NCBI GenBank assembly: GCA_040403315.1
Contig: JBBAKX010000005.1
Span: forward strand, 62,001 to 126,000
Reading direction: 5' to 3'
DNA from: CAMCXT01 sp040403315
Lineage (GTDB): Bacteria > Bacteroidota > Bacteroidia > M30B66
DNA: 64,000 bases
Each line of letters begins with the position of its first letter. The first letter of the stretch is position 1. The translations under genes and the position numbers were made by a program. Below the pieces are notes generated by a model that saw only the letters and a program-made list of their open reading frames with translations, was not told the DNA's origin and ran no database searches. Positions 1 through 8,610 of this stretch are shown here, in pieces.

Positions 1-2
1 AA

Positions 3-572
3 TTAGATGGTGCAGCCTTAGGCGGATTGTGGTATTCGGACGGCTATGGCATAATGAACAAGCCTTTTATCTATAGAACTGGCGGCCTTTTGGGTTCTTG
101 TTCCAATTGGATACATTCTATCGACGATAAAAAAACGATCATTGTATTTAACAATACAGACGGAACCAATCTGTATGAATTTTCGGAGCAATTGTATCTG
201 GTAAGCACAGGACAAAAAGCAACAACACCATCAATTAAAAAACAAGAAAAAAGCAGCAATGCACTAAACCTCGATCAAGTGAAAGGTACTTGGCAGCTCG
301 ACCTTCGCCCCGACCCCAACAGCGAACCCTATGTGAAAGATTTTATCCTCACTCCAACCAAAGACAAGGAATTTGAAGGCGAATTCTATGGATCTAAATT
401 CACAGGCGGCTACTTTAACACCGATTGGGATAACATTTATTTTGCCTTCACCACCGGCGACAAAGACAACATCTATTACCATTCAGGGTACATAACGAAC
501 AACAAGATATACGGCATCTCATACAGTGAAGGCCGAAAATTCACTTCACATTGGACTGGCATCAAAAAATAA
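3..572 (+). CDS. C-terminal part of a serine hydrolase (class C beta-lactamase-like), 5' end outside the window
   Basis: The reading frame is open to the left edge, so only the last 189 codons are present. The segment with YRTGGLLGS, then a tryptophan, then IIVFNNTDG resembles the end of the class C beta-lactamase/transpeptidase-like domain (Pfam Beta-lactamase), where an H/RTGG motif precedes a strand ending in a 'VVLxN' turn. The catalytic SxxK and YxN motifs would lie upstream and cannot be seen. After about residue 80 there is a second domain of roughly 100 residues ending GIKK, rich in aromatic and acidic residues, which resembles the lipocalin-like tail found on some Bacteroidota serine hydrolases. 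Substrate cannot be inferred. The family call rests on a short motif only. Confidence 0.6.
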   Translation, partial: LDGAALGGLWYSDGYGIMNKPFIYRTGGLLGSCSNWIHSIDDKKTIIVFNNTDGTNLYEFSEQLYLVSTGQKATTPSIKKQEKSSNALNLDQVKGTWQLDLRPDPNSEPYVKDFILTPTKDKEFEGEFYGSKFTGGYFNTDWDNIYFAFTTGDKDNIYYHSGYITNNKIYGISYSEGRKFTSHWTGIKK

Positions 573-814
573 GCAAGGCCTTTAAAACTGCATAGCGCTA
601 TCTGAGCTCCTCTAAAAGAGCAAGAAAGACGGGAATTATCAATTCAATTGATGCCTGTGAGTAAGCCCAATGAACAGCAGAAATTGGCTATGGGGCATTG
701 CTTTGTACCCTCTTTTCAATATTTAGAAATCGGGTTACAAATTTTGAACGGTGTTTTCAGAATATTGAAAAAGGGGGTAACACAAAAAGGGACTATTGCC
801 TAATATCAAAATAC

Positions 815-2050
815 TTAGAAAGTGCGCACTGCACGAACCCTGTAATAGCCATTTTTACCGCCATTACCAGAATATCCAGAACCGAAGTCTCTTACCCAAG
901 CAAAACTGCTGTTGTTGTACTCGGTAGAGCTCCAATAATATTCAAAACCGCTGCCAATGTTGGTATTTGTAAATCCGCCGATGGCTACTCGATTTTGATA
1001 TAGAATGGTTAACTCGTCTCGGCTGGGTAAATACCAATCATTGTAGCCTCCAAATCCTGAACTTAAACAAGCGGTTGCCGCAAACGAAAATATACATTCT
1101 GTAATGATGTCTAAAGTATTTTGTTCACCAGAACCAACAGACGTTAAATCGGCGCCATTGATTAGTGTTCCTCCACAACCCCATTGAAGTGTTTCAACCA
1201 TATCGTTCGGAGCGGCTATTAATCCATGCGGAACATTGGCATCGTAGCCTTGGTCGCCAGGTTGTAATAAGTACGCTAAAACACCACCTTGGTAGACTTG
1301 CCCAATTGCAGGAACCGTAGATATTGTAAGAACCAATACTTCTGTAACACAATTTGTTGTTGTGCCAGTATAGGTTCCAGAAACAGTATAGGTTTGGCCA
1401 TTGTTTGCCCAAGTATATGCCCCTGTTGAATTAGCGGTTGTTGTATTTGTAGTACTTGGCGTTATGGTTAAGCTCAACGTTTGAGCAACACCGTTAACAG
1501 GGTTCCCAGTGTATGTGCCTGAAGTAGTATATGTTTGGTTATTGTTTGCCCAAACATAACTGCCGCATGCATTTACGATGATATTGTTTGTAGGACAAGG
1601 CCCCCAAGTAGGAACTCCACTGCAGAATGTTAAGGTTTGATTGTTTACACCAGGCGCAACCGCTACCCAAGTATTACCATTCCAATACATCATTTCACCA
1701 ACAGCAGTACCTGCCGGTAAAGTTGCATTCGCACTAAACAAAGCATATGGAACGCTCATTAACTCTTTTGTTCCTGATATGGTATAATTTGATCCTCCTG
1801 ACAGATCCGTTTCGGTCTTAATAAAGTAAGGACCTGATGCCCAATTGATCACTGCAAAGGTGCCGAATAGAGGAGTTCCTGTACCAATTTCTAAACTCAC
1901 TAAGCCATTGGCATTGGTATTTGAAGTTTGGGTTTCTACATAAACCGCTGTTCCTGTTGATGAGCCTTGCAATATGCTGATTTTCATTCCAATTGGTGAT
2001 GATGTAATCAAGGCGTTAGCATTGTTGCGAATTACTTCCTGATAACTCAT
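815..2050 (-). CDS. DUF1566 (Lcl C-terminal)-type surface protein; signal peptide frameshifted
   Basis: The last 150 residues carry the DUF1566 signature seen in Fibrobacter and Bacteroidota surface proteins: GGYNDWYLPSRDEL, YYWSSTEY and a terminal YRVRAVRTF. The middle holds two copies of a repeat of about 45 residues built around Y-x-WANN-x-QTYT-x-SGTYTG. The first methionine of the open frame (2050) lacks a secretion signal. Reading upstream in the same frame gives a good signal peptide core (LSSIFIALNVFAQ), but its natural ATG at 2119-2121 is out of frame by one base because the following A-run has six rather than seven A (2113-2118 on the plus strand). With one more A the protein would begin MKKTNTILSS. 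No T9SS domain is visible. The function is unknown; probably cell-surface or secreted. Confidence 0.75.
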   Translation of the reverse strand: MSYQEVIRNNANALITSSPIGMKISILQGSSTGTAVYVETQTSNTNANGLVSLEIGTGTPLFGTFAVINWASGPYFIKTETDLSGGSNYTISGTKELMSVPYALFSANATLPAGTAVGEMMYWNGNTWVAVAPGVNNQTLTFCSGVPTWGPCPTNNIIVNACGSYVWANNNQTYTTSGTYTGNPVNGVAQTLSLTITPSTTNTTTANSTGAYTWANNGQTYTVSGTYTGTTTNCVTEVLVLTISTVPAIGQVYQGGVLAYLLQPGDQGYDANVPHGLIAAPNDMVETLQWGCGGTLINGADLTSVGSGEQNTLDIITECIFSFAATACLSSGFGGYNDWYLPSRDELTILYQNRVAIGGFTNTNIGSGFEYYWSSTEYNNSSFAWVRDFGSGYSGNGGKNGYYRVRAVRTF

Positions 2051-2368
2051 TTTTTGCGGTGCTTGTGCAAAAACATTTAAAGCAATAAAAATGGAAGAAA
2101 GAATTGTATTAGTTTTTTCATCGTTGCAGCATTTAATAATATTAATTTAATTGCTATTTAAATTCTTACTGGATTTAGCAAAGAAGAATTTGAATCAGCA
2201 AATAATTGATCAAATGTAGATGAATTAACCAATGAACTCAAATTCGCTGCAGTCGCGCGTCGAGAACTCAGCTCCAAATGTATCTTAGTCACATAGATTT
2301 GCAGGGTAACAGAATGTATATGAGAACACCAAATACATGTAAGGAGCTAAGTTGATATTAAGGGCTGA

Positions 2369-3016
2369 TTATTCTTTTACTACTTTGAAAACATCACCTA
2401 CATCATTGCCAATTTTAATTAAATACATTCCATTAGAAAAATTACTTATATCTACGGACGTGCTTTCAGCTATCAGCTCTCCTGTAAGCATTAACTTTCC
2501 TGTAAAATCATACACAAAAAAGCTGTTTCCTACTTGGCTTAGATTTGTATGGATGTGAACTTGATCTATAGCCGGGTTGGGATATATTGAAAAGTTGACT
2601 GTTTGTTGAGACAATTGAACCGAAGCTGTGGATTCGCCGAATGCTAGCAAGCATGTATCGTTATTTAAATTTTCGTCACCATAAACAAAAACCACTGTAA
2701 ACGGCTCACAAGCCAAAGAACCACTAACGGTTACTGGATAAGCTAGGGTTGATTGCCCCACTTGGCCAAAGACAAAAATTCCGCCTGTTGCAACACTGTC
2801 GCCATTGCAATCCAACACCGCAGCTACATAAGGGTAATTAATGAAAATGCTTGAGGCCGCATTAAATTGAATGCTCACAAAATACTCGTTTGGGTTTAAC
2901 GTATCTTGATTTACGCCAATCACAGAAAAATCAACGCAATTCGCCGATTGCCCCCAAAATGTGGAACAGCTGTTTAAAATGATAAACACCGTAAGAATGA
3001 AGGTTTTAGTTTTCAT
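2369..3016 (-). CDS. Secreted protein with T9SS type A sorting domain
   Basis: A 215-residue protein with an N-terminal signal peptide (MKTKTFILTVFIILNSCSTF, cleavage near WGQ-SA) and a C-terminal type IX sorting domain. The domain shows the usual order: SIYPNPAIDQVHI, then FVYDFTGKLML, then a final NGMYLIKIG followed by FKVVKE. The roughly 110-residue passenger between them has a beta-rich pattern and four cysteines but no family I recognise. The product should be exported through Sec and then moved to the surface or outside by the T9SS machine. It has the same orientation as its neighbour DUF1566 gene but lies 248 bases upstream of it, so co-transcription is uncertain. Confidence 0.85.
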   Translation of the reverse strand: MKTKTFILTVFIILNSCSTFWGQSANCVDFSVIGVNQDTLNPNEYFVSIQFNAASSIFINYPYVAAVLDCNGDSVATGGIFVFGQVGQSTLAYPVTVSGSLACEPFTVVFVYGDENLNNDTCLLAFGESTASVQLSQQTVNFSIYPNPAIDQVHIHTNLSQVGNSFFVYDFTGKLMLTGELIAESTSVDISNFSNGMYLIKIGNDVGDVFKVVKE

Positions 3017-3124
3017 AATCTTTTCAATTTTAAATGAGGGAAATTAATTGGCTTTCCGGTTTGCCTTTTTGTTGAAACAAAGCTAACCTTAATGATTTGA
3101 GCATATGTTTGGAAAAACCGACAA

Positions 3125-3955
3125 TTACTTATGAATTTCAGCCAATTGTTTTGTCAACTTTAAGGGAGCCAGTCCTGTTTTGGATTTTATAAAGGTTGAA
3201 AATGAAGCTGGTGAATCGAAACCAAGTTGATAAGCTATTTCTTTATGTGTTCTCTCTTCAAACAACATTAAGCGTTTTGCTTCTAGTAAAATCCTATTGT
3301 GAATGACTTGAAGGGGACTCAATCCAGTATGTTTTTTTATTGCTTCAGCAAGTTTTTTCTCCGTAGTACCTAAGCTCTCAATAAAAAATTGAACACCCAC
3401 ATTTTCTGCATAATGAACTTCAATTAAGAGATAAAAATCTATTAATAAATTCTTGACTAAATTCTTTTCGGAATTCTCTTTTAAATCCCTATTCTCAAGG
3501 ATTATTGAAATTATACTTTGCAGCAGATGAGTAACGACTTGATTGTTAGCCTCGTCTTTGCTACCAAGATACTTGCTCAACATATTTAAGAGCAATTGAA
3601 TTTCATCAAATAAATCTGGTCGTTCTTCAAATATAACTGCTGCTTTTTCATAAAACAAAAGCTGCCTTAAAGATGCACGCAATTCGGTTGATTTAATGCG
3701 GTCTTCAGTAAATTGAACAACAATTCCAGATGAATTGTTCCTGCTCATTAAATGAATTTGTTGTGGGCAAACAATGTAACAACTGTGGTCGTTTCCAGCA
3801 TAATTTATGAAATCAATCAGTTGACTGCATCCACCCTCTTGTATGAGCATAATTTCATAATAGGTATGCCTATGTTCTCTCTTGAAATCGTAGGGATTTG
3901 AATGATCAAGTGGTAAAATATTGATTTGCATTGAACCATTGTCAAGAGAATGCAA
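3125..3955 (-). CDS. AraC family transcriptional regulator
   Basis: This 276-residue protein has the standard AraC layout. An N-terminal cupin-like effector domain (about residues 10-100, with HRHTYYEIMLIQEGG near the start) is followed by a C-terminal double helix-turn-helix of about 95 residues (KKLAEAIKKHTGLSPLQ, then HKEIAYQLGFDSPASFSTFIK). The second helix-turn-helix has the characteristic 'A.xLGF.sxaxFxxxFKxxxGxxP' pattern. Such proteins respond to small molecules and activate nearby or distant genes. No obvious target sits next to it: the upstream neighbour is a secreted protein of unknown role and the downstream one a T9SS protein. The effector is unknown. Confidence 0.9.
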   Translation of the reverse strand: MHSLDNGSMQINILPLDHSNPYDFKREHRHTYYEIMLIQEGGCSQLIDFINYAGNDHSCYIVCPQQIHLMSRNNSSGIVVQFTEDRIKSTELRASLRQLLFYEKAAVIFEERPDLFDEIQLLLNMLSKYLGSKDEANNQVVTHLLQSIISIILENRDLKENSEKNLVKNLLIDFYLLIEVHYAENVGVQFFIESLGTTEKKLAEAIKKHTGLSPLQVIHNRILLEAKRLMLFEERTHKEIAYQLGFDSPASFSTFIKSKTGLAPLKLTKQLAEIHK

Positions 3956-4176
3956 AGGGAGAGTTCCTTTCTCTGTTTTTTTTGTTTATGAATGATTCAT
4001 TCCTTTCATGCAGTGATTAAGGTTAATCTAACCGAAAACGGTAAAAGGGAGTATGCTAGGTGGTACATATTACTCAAATGTATCAAAGTGGTCGTAATTC
4101 CCCAACAAACTTGATAGCAATGGAGAATTTCAAAAGATCACCTTGAGCCAAGCCGCTGTTAATGGTGGTTTTCTAA

Positions 4177-4998
4177 TTATCTCTCGAGTCGTTTTAACAA
4201 GTCTGTTAGATCTGAATAAGGCGCTGTGTCATCCGTTTCCCAATTCTTCTTGAGTCTAATCCTGTTCTTGACAGCTTCAATGCTCTCTGGGCGACTGTTT
4301 TCTAAAATATCATAAACTAAATTTCTGCATGGAAAATCGGTCGGATCGTAATACATCCAAACATTTATTAAAATATCCAATTCACTTGAGTCGTTCAATT
4401 TAACTATAGATTTAAGACTCTCTGTCATTAGCTCTTTATCCTCTTTTGAATCCGTTGATTTTTGGGTTTTGATGTATTCATCAAAAACTCTTTTGATCGA
4501 TAAAATTGGTTTTTCTATTTTAGTCGTATCACATTCGTCGCCCCAACATTCTCTACAGGGCTGATCCACCTTTTCAAAATCGTATTGTCTGTCGGTTACA
4601 ACAAAAGTATTGTCGGATAGCGTTCCACTAGGGTATTGCGTAACCCAACGCCCAAGTCCTTTTTCTTTATCGATCCAAAAGAATTTAAAATCCTGCAACT
4701 TGTTGGAGTCAACCCTTTTAGCATTTATGAATACGGTGTCTTGAACTTGCTTGGACTCTACTATTTCATAATCGGAGTCTTCTTGTTGACCGTGAAGTAA
4801 CAATCCGAATTTTTCGCCTTTCTTACTAATTGTCAAAAGTAAATTACCTGAATCACAAGAATTGTAAACAATAAATTTTCCGCTTTTTTCCGTCAGTCGA
4901 ACCCATTCTTTCGGAATCGTATTTAAATCAAAGGCGGTAGCAGTCGTCTGATGGCAAAAAGCTATAATGGTTAATAAAACTGGTATTAGTCTGGTCAT
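4177..4998 (-). CDS. Exported protein of unknown function
   Basis: A 273-residue protein starting with a signal peptide (MTRLIPVLLTIIAFCHQTTA). The mature part has a beta-rich N-terminal half with motifs such as GNLLLTISKKGEKFGLLLHG, which might form a lipocalin-like or small barrel fold, and an all-helical C-terminal half. A CRECWGDECD cysteine cluster sits in the middle and could bind metal or form disulfides. I do not recognise the family. The gene stands alone: 221 bases to the AraC gene downstream and 188 to the next unknown gene upstream. No T9SS signal is present, so it is probably periplasmic. Confidence 0.7.
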   Translation of the reverse strand: MTRLIPVLLTIIAFCHQTTATAFDLNTIPKEWVRLTEKSGKFIVYNSCDSGNLLLTISKKGEKFGLLLHGQQEDSDYEIVESKQVQDTVFINAKRVDSNKLQDFKFFWIDKEKGLGRWVTQYPSGTLSDNTFVVTDRQYDFEKVDQPCRECWGDECDTTKIEKPILSIKRVFDEYIKTQKSTDSKEDKELMTESLKSIVKLNDSSELDILINVWMYYDPTDFPCRNLVYDILENSRPESIEAVKNRIRLKKNWETDDTAPYSDLTDLLKRLER

Positions 4999-5186
4999 TC
5001 CTATTGTGAGATGCTGGTTTTAAAATGAATTATAACTTTCTGCAGCTTTGCCGAATTTTAGGATTGATAATCAATCTCTTTCACTTCCCAACGAAGTTAC
5101 AAAGAAACGATACTTTCAAACTTCCGAAATGCTTATCTTTTTTTGTGGCAATCCGAAACGAGCTACAGCTGTTTAATTTAGATCAT

Positions 5187-6110
5187 TCAAAATCCGCAAT
5201 TGCTGATGTCTATTCTATGTGTATCTGGGTATGCTTCATAGAATTTATCGCCAAGAACTGCGTAAAGATTATCAAAGATGCTTTTAAATTCAACCAAATT
5301 TCTTAATTCTTTGGATTCTATTTTTAAAGAGAACATTTTAAAGTAATTATCTTCAACAATAATCTCAGGGAAAAGATCAATTGCAATATTTATGTATTGT
5401 TTAAGCCATTCTAATTGAATTTGCACATCATCTTGGCTGAATCTTGAAAACTCTATTATTGCTTTAAGTGCAATTTCTCCTTGTTGAGAATAAATGATTA
5501 AATCATTCAGTGTAGAATATATTCCTTGGAAGTATTCAAATACGGGATGTTTTACTTCTGTATGGAGTGAATCGTAAAGAGAATTATTTTTATTTATCCA
5601 TATTTTAATGAATTCTAAATCTTCTATCCTATCCTCAAATAAGTTTAATTGGTCTAATTGATTCTGGCAATTGCTTTCAATTATAGAAAATTCGTTTGTA
5701 GGCAAGAATCCTATTTTTTCATGTTCATACAATTGTATTTCATATTTAAATGTATTTTGTGTAACTTCTTCATAGGTAATGATATCATTGCATTGATAAA
5801 TTTCAATTTTTCCATCTACATCAGAAATTATTAAATCAAATCTTACTCTGCCATTTTTAGATGTAAAAGAAACACCTTCCATCCCACATTCCAGGCATTC
5901 TTTGTTGGCACAATAACCTTTATAAGAAACTAGTGTGTTATCTGTCTCAACTGAGTCTATATTCATTACTGAGAATGTGTCCCTTAATTTTTCAATAAAT
6001 GTAGATTTTCTCGTATTAATATAAATCTCGGATTCGTCTAATAGATCATTTAGGGATTCAATATCCATTGAGCAAATGCTCTGAATTATTTGTTCATTTC
6101 TGTTGTTCAT
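5187..6110 (-). CDS. Cytoplasmic protein of unknown function
   Basis: A 307-residue protein with no signal peptide or membrane segment. It starts MNNRNEQIIQSICSMDIESL and has an early helical region, then a small beta-rich segment with cysteines (GYCANKECLECGME), then a long, mainly helical acidic region. The N-terminal part with the CxxxxC-x2-C cluster may bind zinc. Nothing in it matches a family I can name. It is oriented with the preceding exported protein but separated by 188 bases. Composition is A+T-rich, like the rest of this end of the window. Confidence 0.65.
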   Translation of the reverse strand: MNNRNEQIIQSICSMDIESLNDLLDESEIYINTRKSTFIEKLRDTFSVMNIDSVETDNTLVSYKGYCANKECLECGMEGVSFTSKNGRVRFDLIISDVDGKIEIYQCNDIITYEEVTQNTFKYEIQLYEHEKIGFLPTNEFSIIESNCQNQLDQLNLFEDRIEDLEFIKIWINKNNSLYDSLHTEVKHPVFEYFQGIYSTLNDLIIYSQQGEIALKAIIEFSRFSQDDVQIQLEWLKQYINIAIDLFPEIIVEDNYFKMFSLKIESKELRNLVEFKSIFDNLYAVLGDKFYEAYPDTHRIDISNCGF

Positions 6111-6311
6111 TTTGCAATTGATTTAAAATCCGGTAATTGTGAGTGTGTCAAAGCAAGTGTGATTGGCATTCAATTTATCGAATTAACTTCAAAATCGAAG
6201 TAAAAGGTTGCAGTTTGGGGAAGTTTTCTATTGGTGAAGAAAGCCCTTTACTTCTCGACGAAGTTAGAAAGAAATCAAAATCTTCAACCTTATAAAATCC
6301 CCAAACCTAGG

Positions 6312-6739
6312 CTAGTCTTTCTTAGTGGTGTTTTTATTAATTAATCCTAGAATATTTCTTTGATAAAAAATATATGCTTTGCCTTCAAAAATAAATAATG
6401 TAAAAGCATATTGTGAAAATATTCAAACCAGCTTTCGTATTAGATAGAATCATTTAGCTTTAATAGGGTATTAGAATTTTTAAAATATACGTTTTGCTAA
6501 GCTCCTTCTCTAACATATTTTGAAAAGTCTTTATCCTTTAACCAAAATTCATTCAAAGTAATATAAAGTTCTAATCTCTGCTTTTCTTATTCTTTGAAGA
6601 GCTTTGATTCTTTAGCACTTGTGCTTGCTTCTTGGCTTTGTCTAAAGTAGTTGGAGATTGCTTGGATAGCTTTTCCATTCCTAACTTCGCTCTTTCCTGA
6701 AAGGACATCATAAAGTGTTGACTTTATTTGGTTTGACAT
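6312..6739 (-). pseudogene. Decayed 'putative polyvalent protein kinase' domain gene
   Basis: The first 50 codons (MSNQIKSTLYDVLSGKSEVR..., ending KLFKE) are open and then meet TAA at 6587-6589. The same frame continues sensibly as EKQRLELYITLNEFWLKDKD and FSKYVREGA, meets TAG where the family has E (EGA-E-QKVY), continues QNVYF, then LLKLNDSI, a TAA, and YESWFEYFHNMLLH. A frameshift then leads into AYIFYQRNILGLINKN and a stop at 6312. This order (SQEASxSAK, FWxxxxDxxxYVxEGAEQ, LKLNDxIFYxSW, LLH) matches, from memory, the Bacteroidota 'putative polyvalent protein kinase' domain proteins usually found on mobile elements. At least three nonsense codons and one frameshift make it a remnant. Confidence 0.6.
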
Positions 6740-6952
6740 TAACACAAATATAAAGAATCTGTTACATTCGAATGCATCTGCCCAGAGTTGTATAAACACC
6801 TAAAGTTCAACGCGCATCTGAATTGCCAAATCGGGTGAACAGATTGAATTTGATTAGACGAATATAACAAGAAAAACGGATGACTAAAAACTCGAAATGC
6901 CTTGCTTTGAGGGCTTGTGCTGTTATTGGCATGTTCATCCTTGAAAATAAAT

Positions 6953-8037
6953 TTAATTCCATGGTCCATTCTGTGAAACATTGATGATTGAATCTCCTTG
7001 GAGTCGAAAAAGTCCTCCAGATAATCCTAACCAAATATTTCCGCTTTGGTCCTCTAAGAGACTCTGTATGCCATATCCATAGGGCATTAAATCTGCCCGG
7101 TCTGTTTTACTGAATAAAGTAAAATCTTTTCCATCATAACGATAAAGTCCAAGACCATTTGCGCCAATCCATATATTTCCCTTCCTATCTTCGTATGTGG
7201 CATAAACTTCATTCTTGCTGAGACCACTAATTTCCGGAAAGTGAGTAATTGTTTTCCGTCAAATCTGTTCAGGCCCAATTTTACACTCCTTTTTGTTGTA
7301 TCTGGGCTTTCTCTTTCTACCAATCTAGAACCAAACCAGAAATTGCCATTCTTGTCTTCGAGTATCTCCTGAATGTTATCTGAAACAAGACCATCTTTCT
7401 TGGTGAATTGGGTAAATGATTGTCCATTGTATTTACAAACTCCATAGCCATCTCGGCTGAACCAAATATTCCCTTGCTTATCTTCAATTATCTCTGTAAT
7501 CCAATGCACTGTTGATTGATAAGGCATTAATTCAATTTCAAGATCTGGCATTTTAAAAGTTGAAAATGTTTTCCCATTGAATTTGGAAACTCCGTCCCAT
7601 GTTCCAACCCAAAAAACACCTTTTTTATCAATTAACAACTCAGAAACTTTGTTGTTAACGAGTCCGTTTTTGTCAGTAAAATTGACAACAGTTTTCCCGT
7701 CAAATTTTGATAAGCCCGAGTGTGTGCCAAGCCAGATATTTCCTTGTATATCCTCGGCAAAACTTGTCACGGTATTTCCGATCAGACCATTTTCTGTTGT
7801 GATATATGTTAGTGATTTTCCGTCATATTTTGCAGCGCCATTATTTATTGTCCCAAACCACAGGTTCTTTTTTGAATCTTCAAATATTTCAACAACATAT
7901 TCGGCAATCTATGTAGCTTTTGTTTGACTTTGCTCTTGCGTCATTTTCTTCTTTGTCTGAGAATAACAAGATGAAATCGAGGCAACAGTCATAATTAAAT
8001 AAACAGCATTTAAAATTCTTGAATTGTGAACATCCAT
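6953..8037 (-). pseudogene. Two-component-regulator propeller lipoprotein, broken by a TAG and a frameshift
   Basis: From ATG at 8035-8037 the frame gives a lipoprotein-type signal (LIMTVASISSC), then an in-frame TAG at 7909-7911, and continues without interruption into propeller repeats. The repeats are of the Reg_prop type: EDxxGNIWxGT, then LSKFDGKTVVNFTDKNGL, about every 45-50 residues. Near 7243 one base is missing. In the shifted frame the repeats go on (EDRKGNIWIGANGLGLYRYD, EDQSGNIWLGLSGGL) to a stop at 6953. About six blades are present and no kinase domain, so this was a stand-alone sensor-like lipoprotein of about 360 residues. Internal frames could still be translated only as fragments. 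Confidence 0.8.
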
Positions 8038-8193
8038 ATAATTAGTATTTTCTTTTTTATTAATAGGCCTTTCTAATGCAATTGCCAATTAAGGTCAAAC
8101 TAATATGAGGAGTAGTTTTTTCATGCTTCAAGATAAGTTTTCATTTGGATTAAATTTGAATGATACACATGAGTCGCCAACATTGCTACCAAT

Positions 8194-8410
8194 AACGTAT
8201 TGCGTGCTTAGTATAAAGGGGAAAGGAAAATTGAGTACAACGTATTGCGTAAAACGTATTGCGTGCTTAGTATAAAGGGGAAAGGGGGCTTTAGTCTAAA
8301 GTAAAAAGGTGAAAGGAGTATTGAGTACAACGTATTGCGTAAAACGTATTGCGTGTTTAGTAAAAAGGGGAAAGAGGGCTTTAGTCTAAAGCAAAAAGTT
8401 GAAAGTGAAA
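8194..8410. repeat. 90-bp direct repeats built from AACGTATTGCGT and CTTTAGTCTAAAG
   Basis: AACGTATTGCGT occurs at 8194, 8239, 8254, 8329 and 8344. Two nearly identical units of 90 bases (starting near 8231 and 8321) each hold a doubled AACGTATTGCGT, then TTAGTATAAAGGGGAAAG or a close variant, then the palindrome CTTTAGTCTAAAG. A partial unit precedes them. This is non-coding spacer DNA. It belongs to the same loose class of Bacteroidota spacer repeats as those at 18.6 kb and 24.9 kb. Confidence 0.85.
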
Positions 8411-8521
8411 AGATACCTTTACATTTTCAACTCTAGACTACGCACTCAGTATTATAGATAAAAGACTTCAGACTAAAATCACGAATTGCTCGAAATCGTG
8501 GTTTAGGTGTTTGGTGCTGAT
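8394..8521. repeat. Copy of the paaZ 3' end and its downstream spacer
   Basis: These bases align with 18692-18818, which is the end of paaZ and the spacer just after it. Both hold AAAGTTGAAAGTGAAA, a TTCAACT, GACTTCAGACTAAAAT and GAATTGCTCGAA in the same order. On the minus strand the segment still encodes KHLNHDFEQFVILV and a stop, against KHLNHHFEQFDILV in PaaZ. No coding similarity continues upstream of those residues. Confidence 0.75.
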
Positions 8522-8610
8522 TATTTCAAGTTTATCGAGTTATCGATGAAAAGGCATAGTTGGGTATTATGGAAAGTTTAATATGAAAAGGTAACTCAGT
8601 TTTATCTTAT

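Noticed and set aside
698..1003. Plus-strand open frame of 101 residues opposite the DUF1566 gene
   Set aside because: It is the shadow of the conserved DUF1566 domain on the other strand.
5025..5306. Plus-strand open frame of 93 residues
   Set aside because: It overlaps the end of the unknown 307-residue gene and shows no coding pattern of its own.
6739..7034. Minus-strand open frames of 75-80 residues downstream of the propeller remnant
   Set aside because: They are other frames of the end of the propeller gene and the spacer after it.
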